From assembly GCF_001613365.1 (NCBI RefSeq), contig NZ_BDCF01000009.1, positions 62,001 to 126,000 on the forward strand: DNA of 64,000 nt, in the 5' to 3' direction. Below, one piece after another: positions 1-9,794 of the stretch. Within the stretch, counting starts at the first letter, position 1. Each line of letters starts with the position of its first letter. The notes below the pieces were generated by a model, which was not told where the DNA came from, did not search any database, and saw only the letters and a list, made by a program, of their open reading frames with translations. This stretch comes from Nocardia xishanensis NBRC 101358. Its GTDB lineage: Bacteria; Actinomycetota; Actinomycetes; Mycobacteriales; Mycobacteriaceae. A program made the translations under genes and the position numbers.

Positions 1-3000
1 GACGTCCTCCAGGCGATCACCACCGCGGACGGCACCACCTTCCGTCCGACAGCCTCGGAGAGCCTCACCCACTACCCATTGGCGGTCGTCTCCTATCTCC
101 TCGACGGCGAACTGGCCGTCGTGGTGGAGGCGGTCGAGGCGGTGCTCGGCGAGCTCTCGCCCGCCGATCTCGGCGCGCGCCTGGTCGAGGTGCTGCGTCA
201 GCTGCCGAAAATCGCTGATGCGGACCAGGATTCGCTCGACGTGCTGTTGCCGGGGGAGCGGCCGCAACCGCCCGCGGCCACCGCCGACGACGTGCTCGGC
301 GTGACGGTGCCGGAGCTGTTCGCCCGTCAGGTGGCCGCGACGCCGGACGCCTTGGCGCTCAGCACCGAGCACGAGCGCTATACCTACCGCGAGCTGTCCG
401 AGGCAGCGCTGCGCCTGGCCGGTGGGCTGTCCGCACGCGGCATCGGTCCGGAAGACGTTGTCGCCCTCGCCATGCCGCGCTCGGCGGAATCGATCATCGC
501 GATCATGGGCGTGCTGGCCGCGGGCGCGGCCTATGTGCCCGTCGACATCACGCTGCCCGCCGCGCGAATCGAATCGATCGTGCGGCAGTCCGATCCGCGC
601 CTGATCCTGGTCGACGGCGCCGGCGTGCCCGCACTCGACGAAATCGAGTCGCTGCCGCCCGTCGAGGCGTTCAGCGCGGTCGTGACCGACTTCGCCGCGC
701 TCCCGGCGCCGGTCGCCGGGCACCCGGAACAGCGCGCGTACCTCATCTTCACCTCCGGCTCGACCGGAGAACCCAAAGGCGTCATGGGCACTCATGCCGC
801 GCTGGCCGCCTACTTCGCCGACCACCGCGATCGGGTGTACCGGCCCGCGACGGCCCGGCTCGGCAGGCCGCTGCGGATCGCGCACGCGTGGTCGCTGAGC
901 TTCGACGCGTCCTGGCAGCCGATGATCGGCCTGCTGGACGGTCAGTCGATCCACTTGTTCGACGCCGAGGAGATGCGCGACGCGCAGCGTCTCGTCGACG
1001 GCATCGGCAGGCACGGCATCGACATGATCGACACCACGCCGTCGATGTTCGCCCAGCTGGCCTCCGCGGGCCTGGTGGACGAGCGCGGTGCGGGTCTCGC
1101 GGTGCTCGCGCTCGGCGGCGAGGCCATCGGCGTGCCGCTGTGGAAGCAGCTGTGCGCCTTGCCGGACACGGCTGTGCACAACTGCTACGGCCCCACCGAG
1201 ACCACGGTCGAAGCGGTGGTGGCGTCGGTGTCGGACCCGAAGGCGACGCCGACGATCGGATCGCCGACCACCGGAATGACCGGCTACGTTTTCGATTCCC
1301 GGCTGCGCCCGGTGCCGCACGGCGTCATCGGCGAGCTGTATCTCTCCGGCACCCAGCTGGCGCGCGGTTACGCGGGCAAGCCGGGCATCACCGCCGAGCG
1401 CTTCGTGGCCGATCCGTTCCGGCCCGGTCAGCGCATGTATCGCACCGGAGACCTGGTGCGCCGCTTGCCTTCCGGAGATCTCGCCTACCTGGGGCGCGCC
1501 GACGACCAGGTGAAGATCCGCGGCTACCGCATCGAGATCGGCGATATCGAGGCCGCGCTGCACGCGTTGCCCGGCGTACGGGAAGCCGCCGTCCTGGTGC
1601 TGCGCCGCCCGAGCGGACCGGTGCTGGTCGGCTTCGTGGTGGGCGCGGAGGTCGAATCCGCCCGGCTGCGTGCGGAACTCGCCGACAAGCTGCCGGGTTA
1701 CATGGTGCCGCATCGCATCCTGTCCGTCGGCGCGCTGCCGGTCACCGGTAACGGCAAGCTCGACGCGCGCAGGCTCGAAACGCTCGCGAACGTCGCGCTG
1801 GACAGCGCGGCGCAGACCACCGCGCCGACCTCCGACACCGAACGCGCGCTGTGCGCGACCGTCGCCGAACTGACCGGCGGCGCCGAACCCGGTATCGACG
1901 ACCACTTGGTCGAGCTGGGTCTGGACAGCATCGTCGCCATTTCCCTGGCGAACGCCCTGCGCCGCAAGGGCATCGCCACGAGCCCGCGCGCGGTGCTCAC
2001 CGCGGGATCGATCCGGGAGCTCGCGGCTGCCATCGACGCGAGCGCGAGCGGCGAGCAGACCGGCGCCGTCGCGGAGTACGGCTCCGTCGGGCGGGTGCCG
2101 ATCCTGTCCTGGATGCACGAGCACGGCAACTACCGCAGGCTGGCGCTGAACACCCTGCTCGAGCTGCCCGCCGACGTGGACGGCCCGCGCCTGGAAGCGG
2201 TGCTCCAGTCCCTGCTCGACGGCCACGACATGCTGCGGGCCCGCTTCGTGGAGACCGCGGCGGGCTACGACGTCGTCACCCGGGAGCCCGGCGTCGTGGT
2301 CGCCGCCGACATCCTGACGAAAATCGAAGCGGGCCCGAGCTTCCCGGCGGAACTCGGCGCGTACGCCCAAGCGGTGGCCGACGAGATCGATCCGCTCACC
2401 GGCGATCTGGTGCGCGCGGTCTGGTTCACCCGCGCCGATGCGCCGGATCTGCTGCTGATCGACATCCACCACCTCGCGGTGGATCCGGTGTCCTGGCACA
2501 TCATCTGCGCCGACCTGGCCGCGGCCTGGGATCAGGTTTCGGCGGGTACGCCGGTGGCCGAACTTGCGCCACCGGTCGAATACACCTCGTACCGCACCTG
2601 GGCCGAGCGGACCCGCGCCCGCGCGGGCAGCGCGGAGGTCGCGGGGCAGCGCGAGTACTGGATCGCGCAGACCACGGCGGCGGACCCGGTGCTCGCCGCC
2701 CGGCGGCCGGACCCGAGCACCGACACCTGGTCCTCGTACCGGGTGCAGCCGCTGTTCACCGCGCCGGAGACGACCAAGGCGGTGCTCGACGGGCTGACCG
2801 GCGAGCTCGGCGTGCGCGAATTCCTGCTCGCCGCGGTGGCCGCGACCCTGGCCACTTGGCGCCGCGAACGCGGCCAGGACGCCACCGGCGGCGCGTACCT
2901 CGCGATGGAGGGCCACGGCCGCGAAGACCAGGTGCTCGGCGCCGACGTCGACACCGCGCAGACGGTCGGCTGGTTCACCAGCGTCTTCCCCGCACGCTTC

Positions 3001-3495
3001 GGTGCGGGCGCCGACCCGGTGGATGTCGCTGCGGCGGAACAGGATCCGGCCGCCGCGCGGGCCCTGCTCGATTCCGTCGCCGCGACGCTCGCCGCGGTGC
3101 CGAACAACGGCGTCGACTACGGCGTACTGCGCTACCTCGAGGCCGACACCGAGCTCGCCGCCGCTCCCGAGCCGCAGGTGCTGTTCGACTACCTCGGCCG
3201 GATGGACCTGGCCGTAGCGCGCAAGCCGTGGTCGCCGGTCCACGAGGTCGAACTGTTCACCCAGCTGCCGACCGCGCCCGAACCCGATTTCCCACTCCGG
3301 TACGCCATGGATGTCATCGCGGGCGTGCAGCCCACCGACGCCGGGCCGCAGCTGGTCACCCTGCTGCGGTGGAGCGATGCCCTGTTCACCGCCACCGACG
3401 TGGCGCGGCTCGCCGAGATCTGGCACGCCGCCGTCGCCGCGCTGGCGCGCGCCGTCGCGCCCGTCGCCGTCGGCACACCCGCGCAGGCCGAGTGA
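1..3495 (+). CDS. Non-ribosomal peptide synthetase, 5'-partial (C-end)-A-T-E
   Basis: The frame is open to the first base, so the N-terminus lies outside the window. The first ~100 residues look like the end of a condensation or epimerization domain. Next is an adenylation domain with core motifs FTSGSTGEPKG (about residue 250, window numbering), NCYGPTETT (about 394), YRTGDLVR, KIRGYRIEIGDIE and NGKLDARRL. A carrier domain follows with GLDSI (phosphopantetheine Ser about 643). The C-terminal domain carries HHLAVDPVSW (His about 823), GWFTSVFP and FDYLGRMD, the pattern of an epimerization rather than a condensation domain, so the module should hand on a D-configured residue. By hand alignment the specificity pocket begins D-A-W, but I would not assign the amino acid. 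The next NRPS starts 41 bases downstream and is probably its partner. Confidence 0.93.
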   Translation, partial: DVLQAITTADGTTFRPTASESLTHYPLAVVSYLLDGELAVVVEAVEAVLGELSPADLGARLVEVLRQLPKIADADQDSLDVLLPGERPQPPAATADDVLGVTVPELFARQVAATPDALALSTEHERYTYRELSEAALRLAGGLSARGIGPEDVVALAMPRSAESIIAIMGVLAAGAAYVPVDITLPAARIESIVRQSDPRLILVDGAGVPALDEIESLPPVEAFSAVVTDFAALPAPVAGHPEQRAYLIFTSGSTGEPKGVMGTHAALAAYFADHRDRVYRPATARLGRPLRIAHAWSLSFDASWQPMIGLLDGQSIHLFDAEEMRDAQRLVDGIGRHGIDMIDTTPSMFAQLASAGLVDERGAGLAVLALGGEAIGVPLWKQLCALPDTAVHNCYGPTETTVEAVVASVSDPKATPTIGSPTTGMTGYVFDSRLRPVPHGVIGELYLSGTQLARGYAGKPGITAERFVADPFRPGQRMYRTGDLVRRLPSGDLAYLGRADDQVKIRGYRIEIGDIEAALHALPGVREAAVLVLRRPSGPVLVGFVVGAEVESARLRAELADKLPGYMVPHRILSVGALPVTGNGKLDARRLETLANVALDSAAQTTAPTSDTERALCATVAELTGGAEPGIDDHLVELGLDSIVAISLANALRRKGIATSPRAVLTAGSIRELAAAIDASASGEQTGAVAEYGSVGRVPILSWMHEHGNYRRLALNTLLELPADVDGPRLEAVLQSLLDGHDMLRARFVETAAGYDVVTREPGVVVAADILTKIEAGPSFPAELGAYAQAVADEIDPLTGDLVRAVWFTRADAPDLLLIDIHHLAVDPVSWHIICADLAAAWDQVSAGTPVAELAPPVEYTSYRTWAERTRARAGSAEVAGQREYWIAQTTAADPVLAARRPDPSTDTWSSYRVQPLFTAPETTKAVLDGLTGELGVREFLLAAVAATLATWRRERGQDATGGAYLAMEGHGREDQVLGADVDTAQTVGWFTSVFPARFGAGADPVDVAAAEQDPAAARALLDSVAATLAAVPNNGVDYGVLRYLEADTELAAAPEPQVLFDYLGRMDLAVARKPWSPVHEVELFTQLPTAPEPDFPLRYAMDVIAGVQPTDAGPQLVTLLRWSDALFTATDVARLAEIWHAAVAALARAVAPVAVGTPAQAE

Positions 3496-3536
3496 ACCCG
3501 GAACCACAAGCCCGTCAGTCGAATCGAAGGACCGTC

Positions 3537-6500
3537 ATGTCAGAGGACATTCTCGAGCGTCGTAAGCAGTTGCTACAGCGCCGGTTGCGCGAAAACGCCG
3601 TGAAAGCGGCCGCGCCCGCGCCGGTGCGCGCCCGCACCAGCGGCGAGCCGAGCCCGCTGTCGGACGCCCAGCGGCGCATGTGGTTCGTGCAGCGACTCGA
3701 CCCGGCCGACACCACGCTCAACGTGTGCGTCGCCTACCGGCTGACCGGATCGCTCGACGCCGAACGGCTGCGCGCGGCCTGCGCCACCGTTCTCGCGCGG
3801 CACGAGGTGCTGCGCACCACCTACGGTGTCGACGCGGACGGCGAGCCGTTCCAGGTGTCCTGCGACGACGCCGAATTGCCTTGGCAAGTATACGATCTCA
3901 GCGCTCTCCCGGAAGCGAGCCGGAGCCTGCGGGTCGAGGTGCTCGCCCGCCGCGAGTTCGCGCGCCCCTTCGACCTGACCACCGACCTGCCGCTGCGCGC
4001 GACCCTGGCCAGGACCGCGGACGACGAGCACGTGCTGATCCTCGTCGTGCACCACGTCGGCTGGGACGACGACTCGTGGCCGGTGTTCTTCGCCGAGGTC
4101 AACGCCGCCTACCGCGGCGAGGAGCTGCCGGAACTGCGCGCCCAGTACATCGACGTCGAGGTCGGCGCGGGCTCGGACGCCGACGCCGCCGCTCTGGCCT
4201 GGTGGCGCGAGACGCTGACACCGCTGCCCGAACGCCTCGAGTTGCCGAGCAAGCCCGCGGTGGGCACACCGTCGAAGAACGCCGAGCGCTGCGTGCGGCC
4301 GCTCGCGCCGGAGCTGATGGCCCGGGTCGCCGAGCTCGCCCGCCTGCACTCGGCCACGCCGTTCATGGTGCTGCTCGCCGCGTTCGAGGCGCTAGTGCAC
4401 CGGTACACCGCCGCGACCGACTTCCTCGTGTCGGTGCCGGTCGTCGACCGGCGCGCGGGCGCCGAGGGCCTGATCGGCTACTTCGGCAATGCCGTGCTGG
4501 TACGCGCGGACCTGGACAGCTCCGCCGATTTCGCCGCGCTGCTGGACAAGACCCGCGCCGCCTGCATCGGCGCGTTCGGCCACCAGGGCGTCGGCATCGA
4601 CCGCGTCGTCCGCGAGGTCGGCCCCGAGCGTGTGGCGGGCCGCGACGCGATGGCCCAGCTGGTGCAGCTCAGCTTCAGCGTGCGCGGCGAGGCCAACGGA
4701 TTCGACCTGGCCGGTGTGACAGCCGCCGAGCTGCAGCTGGGCAGCGCGGTGGCGCAGGAGGAACTCGGCCTGATGGTGGTTCTCGACAGCGCGGGCGCGC
4801 GGGTCGAGGCCACCTACCTGGTCGACGCACTGGACGAGCACCTGATCGCTCAGTTCCTGGATCACTACGCGCAATTGCTCGACAGCGCGCTGGCCGCGCC
4901 GGACCTACCGCTGCGCGATTTCGACATCCTCGGCGCCGTCGATCGGGCCGGCATTCTCGCGGCCTCGCATGGCGAGCTCTTCGAGCAGCCGGTGACCACG
5001 CTGACCGCCCTGATCGAAGCGCAGGCCGCGGCGACGCCGGATCGCATCGCGCTGGCCTCCGACGACGTCGAACTCACCTTCGGCGAGCTCGAGCGACGCG
5101 CGAACAGGTTGGCGCACTGGCTGATCGGACAGGGATTGGGCGCCGAGCGCATCGTCGCGCTGCAAGTGACGACCTCGATCGAATTCGTCGTCGCCAGTAC
5201 AGCGGTGATGAAAGCCGGCGCCGCCTATCTGCCGATCGACCCCGGCTATCCGGCCGAACGGATCGAATACCTGCTCGGCGACGCGCAACCCGACCTCGTC
5301 CTCGACGCCGCCGCGCTCAACGCCGCGGAGGCGCAGGCCGCCGCGCTGCCGGAGCGGAACCCGGACGACGCTGATCGGACGGCGCCGCTGCGGCCCTCGA
5401 ACACGGCGTACGTGATCTACACCTCAGGCTCGACCGGCAAGCCGAAGGGCGTCCCGGTACCGCACGAAGCGATCGCCGACCATCTGGTGAGCTTCCACGC
5501 GGAGTGGGATTTCACCCCCGAAGACCGGGTGCTGCAATCGACATCGGTCAGCTTCGACGCCTCGCTCGGCGACATTTTCCTGCCGCTGATCATGGGCGCC
5601 CGGGTGGTCATCCCCAAACCCAATGCCTATCGCGATATTCCGTATGTTGCCGATCTCGTCACCCGGCACGGCATTTCGGTGCTGCACATGGTGCCCTCGA
5701 TGCTGGCCACCTTCCTTGTGCTGCCAGAAGTCAACGAATGGCGTACGCTGCGGCACGTTCCGGTGGGTGGCGAGGCACTGCTCGGTGAGGTCGCCGATCG
5801 GTTCGCCACGCAATTCGACGCGCGGCTGCGCAACCACTACGGTCCAACCGAAGCCGTGGTGTGCTCGACGCACATGGAGGTGGACGGACCACAGGGCAAC
5901 GGGATCGTGCCGATCGGTGTCCCGAACCGGAATGTCTCCCTGTATTTGCTCGATACTGCGTTGCAGCTGGTGCCGACCGGCGTCGTCGGTGAGATCTACC
6001 TCGGCGGTCGTCAGCTGGCGCGCGGTTACCTGAACCGGCCGGGGCTTAGCGCGGAGCGGTTCGTCGCGGACCCGTTCGCCGCCGGTGGCCGGCTGTACCG
6101 GACCGGTGACCTCGCTCGTCGTAACGCGCACGGCGAGATCGAATTCATCGGCCGCGCCGACGAACAGGTCAAGGTGCGCGGCCACCGGATCGAGCTCGGA
6201 GAGGTGGAAGCCACCGTCACAGATCACCCCGGCGTCGTGCACTGCGTCGTGATTGTCACCGAGCATGCCTCGCTCGGACCGATCCTGGCCGGATACGTGG
6301 TGCCCGCCCAGGGCATCGAACTGGACCTCGATCAGGTGCGCGCGTTCGTCGGCGCGCGGCTGCCGGAGTACATGGTGCCCGCGGTGCTGACCGTCATCGA
6401 CGAGGTGCCGCTGACCGCGCACGGCAAGCTGGACAAGCGCGCCCTGCCGACCCCCGAGCTCGCGGTGGCGCGCAGCTACCGGGAACCGAAGACGCCCACG

Positions 6501-8567
6501 GAGATTCGCGTCGCCGCGCTGTACGCCACCCTGTTCACCCAGGACCGGATCGGCGCCGACGACTCGTTCTTCGAGCTCGGCGGGCACTCGCTGCTCGCCG
6601 CCCGCCTCATCACCATGATCCGCGCCGAGTTCGGCATCGAGATCGATATGCGCGTGCCCTTCGACAAGCCGACCGTCGCCGGTCTCGCGGCCTATCTGGT
6701 CGCCTCGTTCCTCGACGAATTCGGCATCGACCTGGACGAACTCGGTGCGGCCGAGGAATCGAACGCCGATCAGGCCGTCGCGGAGGCGCGCTCGTCGCGG
6801 CCCGAACTGGTGCGTAGGGAGCGGCCCGAGCACATCCCGCTGTCGTACTCGCAGCGCGCGTACTGGTTGCAGCGGCGCATGGAAGGCTCGATCGACGGTG
6901 AGAACGTCACCTACCCGATCCGGTTCGACGGGCCGATCGACCGCGCCGCGCTGTTCGCCGCGGTCGACGACGTGGTGGCCAGGCACGAATCGCTGCGCAC
7001 CACCTTCCCCGAGCACGAGGGCACGCCGTACCAGCTCGTGCACCCGATCGCGCACGTCGATGTCCCGGTCCTCGACCTGAACGGCGACGAGGGGAAGCTC
7101 GACGAAGAACTCGCGGCCGACGCCGATTACGTGTTCGACCTACAGGCCGAGCCGCTGCTGCGGCTGCGGTTGCTCGCACTCGACGAGCGGACCACCGTGC
7201 TGTCGATCCTGATGCACCACATCATCGCCGACCGCAGGTCCTGCCAGATCTTCGTCGACGATCTCACCGCGGCCTACCGCGCCCGGGTGCGCGGCGCAGC
7301 CCCGGAGTGGCCCGAATTGGCCATTCAGTTCGCCGATTTCGCGATGTGGCAGCGCGAGGTGTTCGACCGCGGTACGGATCGCGAGGTCAGCGCCTTCGGT
7401 CAGGCGCAGCTGGACTACTGGCGCGAGGCGCTGGCCGGACTGCCGGACGAGATCGCCGTCGGACACGACCGGCCGCGCCCACAGGTGCTGGGCCGCAACG
7501 GCGTCGGCACCGCGCGCACCGTGCCCGCCGCGATCTGGGAGCAGGCAAGGGCCAGGGCCGAGCAGGCCGGGGCCACCGAGTTCATGCTCTGCCAGGCCGT
7601 CAGCGCGGTGGTGCTGAACGCGCTCGGCGCGGGCGACGACCTGGCCATCGGCGCCGCGGTCGCCAACCGCATCGGCGAGGCGACCGACGATCTGATCGGC
7701 CTGTTCGCCAACGTCGTCGTGCTGCGCAACGACCTCTCGGGCGATCCGACCCCGCGCGTCGTGCTGGACCGGGTGCGTGACTCGGCGCTGGACGCGATCA
7801 GCAAGCAGGGTGTGCCCTTCGAGCGACTGGTCGAGACCATCAACCCGGCCCGCTCCCTCGCCCGCAATCCGCTGTTCCAGGTGATGATGCACTTCCGGCA
7901 CCGGCAGGCGCCGGTCGCGTTCAGCGAGGACGGCGCGACGACGCTGACGGGCATCGCCAAGTTCTACGACGTGTCGTTCATGGACTTCCATTTCGACTAC
8001 ACCGTGGACACCACCGGTGACCTGATCGCGCGCGTCGTGGTCAACCCCGACCTGTACGAGGCATCGACCGGCGAGATCTTCGCCGACGTGCTGGCCAAAG
8101 CGTTCGAGGCCTTCGCCGAACAGCCCGACCGCGCGCTCACCGAGCTGAATGTGCTTCCCGCGGAATGGGACAAGGCGAGGTCGGTCGTGCACATGACGCC
8201 CGCGCCCGCGCGATTCAGCGATGGCGAGAGCGAGGCGCCGCAGACCCACACCGAGCGCACGCTGGTCGCGATCCTGGAGGAATTGCTCGAGATCACCGAC
8301 GTGGGGCGCGACGACGGCTTCTTCGGCCTCGGCGGCGACAGCGTCATCGCCATCCAGTGGGCGGCGCGCGCGGGCGAGGCGGGTCTGCCGTTGACTCCGC
8401 AGCTGGTGTTCGAGTACTTCACCATCGCCGAATTGGCCGCAGCCGTGGACGAGGCAGCCGCGAACCCGCCCACCGAGGACGAGCACCGGCACGAGGCTAT
8501 GTCGGTGTCCGGCCTGGATCAGGATGCCCTTGCCGCGCTGCAGACTTCGTGGGCAGCGCAGAACTGA
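3537..8567 (+). CDS. Non-ribosomal peptide synthetase, C-A-T-C-T, no thioesterase
   Basis: This is a 1,676-residue assembly-line enzyme. The ATG at 3537 was chosen because the protein then starts with a short docking-like helix (MSEDILERRKQLLQRR) before the first condensation domain. Domains in order: condensation (HHVGWDDDSW at about 172), adenylation (YTSGSTGKPKG at about 628, NHYGPTE, GEIYLGGRQLARGY, YRTGDLAR, KVRGHRIELGE, GKLDKRAL), carrier (GGHSLLAA, Ser about 1018), a second condensation (HHIIADRRS at about 1227), and a second carrier (LGGDSV, Ser about 1602) at the very C-terminus. The second condensation-carrier pair has no adenylation domain and there is no release domain. The chain may be passed to another protein, or the last carrier may be loaded in trans. 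It probably works directly after the epimerizing enzyme upstream. Confidence 0.93.
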   Translation: MSEDILERRKQLLQRRLRENAVKAAAPAPVRARTSGEPSPLSDAQRRMWFVQRLDPADTTLNVCVAYRLTGSLDAERLRAACATVLARHEVLRTTYGVDADGEPFQVSCDDAELPWQVYDLSALPEASRSLRVEVLARREFARPFDLTTDLPLRATLARTADDEHVLILVVHHVGWDDDSWPVFFAEVNAAYRGEELPELRAQYIDVEVGAGSDADAAALAWWRETLTPLPERLELPSKPAVGTPSKNAERCVRPLAPELMARVAELARLHSATPFMVLLAAFEALVHRYTAATDFLVSVPVVDRRAGAEGLIGYFGNAVLVRADLDSSADFAALLDKTRAACIGAFGHQGVGIDRVVREVGPERVAGRDAMAQLVQLSFSVRGEANGFDLAGVTAAELQLGSAVAQEELGLMVVLDSAGARVEATYLVDALDEHLIAQFLDHYAQLLDSALAAPDLPLRDFDILGAVDRAGILAASHGELFEQPVTTLTALIEAQAAATPDRIALASDDVELTFGELERRANRLAHWLIGQGLGAERIVALQVTTSIEFVVASTAVMKAGAAYLPIDPGYPAERIEYLLGDAQPDLVLDAAALNAAEAQAAALPERNPDDADRTAPLRPSNTAYVIYTSGSTGKPKGVPVPHEAIADHLVSFHAEWDFTPEDRVLQSTSVSFDASLGDIFLPLIMGARVVIPKPNAYRDIPYVADLVTRHGISVLHMVPSMLATFLVLPEVNEWRTLRHVPVGGEALLGEVADRFATQFDARLRNHYGPTEAVVCSTHMEVDGPQGNGIVPIGVPNRNVSLYLLDTALQLVPTGVVGEIYLGGRQLARGYLNRPGLSAERFVADPFAAGGRLYRTGDLARRNAHGEIEFIGRADEQVKVRGHRIELGEVEATVTDHPGVVHCVVIVTEHASLGPILAGYVVPAQGIELDLDQVRAFVGARLPEYMVPAVLTVIDEVPLTAHGKLDKRALPTPELAVARSYREPKTPTEIRVAALYATLFTQDRIGADDSFFELGGHSLLAARLITMIRAEFGIEIDMRVPFDKPTVAGLAAYLVASFLDEFGIDLDELGAAEESNADQAVAEARSSRPELVRRERPEHIPLSYSQRAYWLQRRMEGSIDGENVTYPIRFDGPIDRAALFAAVDDVVARHESLRTTFPEHEGTPYQLVHPIAHVDVPVLDLNGDEGKLDEELAADADYVFDLQAEPLLRLRLLALDERTTVLSILMHHIIADRRSCQIFVDDLTAAYRARVRGAAPEWPELAIQFADFAMWQREVFDRGTDREVSAFGQAQLDYWREALAGLPDEIAVGHDRPRPQVLGRNGVGTARTVPAAIWEQARARAEQAGATEFMLCQAVSAVVLNALGAGDDLAIGAAVANRIGEATDDLIGLFANVVVLRNDLSGDPTPRVVLDRVRDSALDAISKQGVPFERLVETINPARSLARNPLFQVMMHFRHRQAPVAFSEDGATTLTGIAKFYDVSFMDFHFDYTVDTTGDLIARVVVNPDLYEASTGEIFADVLAKAFEAFAEQPDRALTELNVLPAEWDKARSVVHMTPAPARFSDGESEAPQTHTERTLVAILEELLEITDVGRDDGFFGLGGDSVIAIQWAARAGEAGLPLTPQLVFEYFTIAELAAAVDEAAANPPTEDEHRHEAMSVSGLDQDALAALQTSWAAQN

Positions 8568-8572
8568 TGTGC

Positions 8573-8605
8573 TCCGGTCGGCCGGTCTCCGATCGGCCGA
8601 CCGGA
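8573..8605 (+). terminator. Strong hairpin after the NRPS genes
   Basis: A perfect 12-bp inverted repeat (8573-8584 with 8594-8605, stem TCCGGTCGGCCG) surrounds a 9-base loop and begins 6 bases after the NRPS stop codon. It lacks a T-run, as is common in high-GC actinobacteria. It marks a likely end of the biosynthetic transcript. Confidence 0.65.
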
Positions 8606-8671
8606 ACGTCCGGCGTGCCTCCCTCTGCGGCCGGTTGGTGAGCTGCGACCAGCGCTGTACGGTCGGTGGTG

Positions 8672-9754
8672 ATGAACTCGACGCCCGCCTCGGTCCTCGT
8701 TCCGGTCCTCGTGATCACGTCCGCGATCATCGGCGCACGATGGGTTCTGCTCCGCCACAGCACGATCGACCTGCTGCTCAATCGTGCCTTGACCTGGAGC
8801 GTCGGTGGGGTGTTCGCGTACGGCATCGTGGTATGGCTCGGGTTTCCCGAACTCGCGCCGCAGGTGTTCATCACCAGCGGATTGCTCGCCATGGCCAACG
8901 TCTACGGTCTGGCTCGGCTGCTCGACCGCGGCGACACCGAGAACGCGGCGGTCCGATTGCGGAACTATCACTTGGTCGCCGTGACGGTAGCGGGCGCCGC
9001 GATCGTCGCGGTGTCGCCGATCGGCCGCGTGCTCTCCATCGATCGAATTCTCGATTGGTACACGGTGGTCTGGGTGGCGGCCGACATCATGATCGCGGTG
9101 TCCGTGGTATTGATCGCCCGGGCGTGCGTGCGAGAGCTGCGCGGCCAAGTCGCCACGGTGCAGGAAAGATTGACCTACTCCAGCCTGCTGGTGCTCGCCT
9201 GCTCCTCCGGCGTGCTGACGGTCACCGCGCTGATCAACATCGCGGCGGGCAAGCCGCCGACCGAGCCGGGCGCGGCGGGCAGTGTCGGCGCGTTCATCTG
9301 TCTGTTGCTCTACGCGGTACTCGTGGCTGTTCCGCTGGTCACAGTGGTCCTCGAACGATTGGGGTTGGACGGGGCCGGTCGTGACTGCCGCCAGTTGCGT
9401 CCGATGTGGCTGGACCTCACGGCGGTGGTGCCGGGAGTCGTCCTCGACCGGAAACTCCATCACGCGGACTCGGTCGCGCGGCGTTACCGCATGATGGTCG
9501 AAATCTCGGACGCTCTGCTCTATCTCAGAAAACTGGATCTCGAATCGCCCGGAGATACGCACGTCGGCGACGAGCGCGAGGCGCTCGCCCGGCAGATGCC
9601 TGAGCTCGTGCGGAAAGCGCTTCCTGCCGATGGTGTGGGCGACGGACTCTCGCGTGGCGAAGGGCACCGTGCTGCGGACCTTCAGATGTTGCTGGAACTG
9701 GCCCGCGAATGGCCCGCCCTCCGTGCGGACGTCATCCGGTCGTCCATGCGGTGA
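8672..9754 (+). CDS. MAB_1171c-family (DUF6545-type) membrane protein, paralogue 1
   Basis: About 360 residues. The first ~230 residues contain seven hydrophobic segments, starting with VLVPVLVITSAIIGA and ending with a long one around FICLLLYAVLVAVPLV. A cytoplasmic C-terminal part follows, with the family signature LRPMWLDLTAVVPGVVL, then RYRMMVEISDALLYLR, then a terminal helix with LLELAREWP. This layout matches proteins annotated as MAB_1171c-family putative transporters; their biochemical function is not known. GTG codons at 8666 and 8669 are alternative starts and no clear ribosome binding site separates them. Three paralogues lie elsewhere in this window, and the next one starts 40 bases downstream. 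Confidence 0.75.
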   Translation: MNSTPASVLVPVLVITSAIIGARWVLLRHSTIDLLLNRALTWSVGGVFAYGIVVWLGFPELAPQVFITSGLLAMANVYGLARLLDRGDTENAAVRLRNYHLVAVTVAGAAIVAVSPIGRVLSIDRILDWYTVVWVAADIMIAVSVVLIARACVRELRGQVATVQERLTYSSLLVLACSSGVLTVTALINIAAGKPPTEPGAAGSVGAFICLLLYAVLVAVPLVTVVLERLGLDGAGRDCRQLRPMWLDLTAVVPGVVLDRKLHHADSVARRYRMMVEISDALLYLRKLDLESPGDTHVGDEREALARQMPELVRKALPADGVGDGLSRGEGHRAADLQMLLELAREWPALRADVIRSSMR

Positions 9755-9794
9755 ATCGGCTGGACAAGGACGCACATCCGATGTCGATGCCCGG

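Noticed and set aside
1851..3536. Upstream extension of the second NRPS frame
   Set aside because: The frame is open there, but the translation is Arg-rich and mirrors the real first NRPS gene; the true N-terminus with a docking-like helix begins at 3537.
9630..9794. Earlier start for MAB_1171c paralogue 2
   Set aside because: The extension lies inside the end of paralogue 1 and has no family features.
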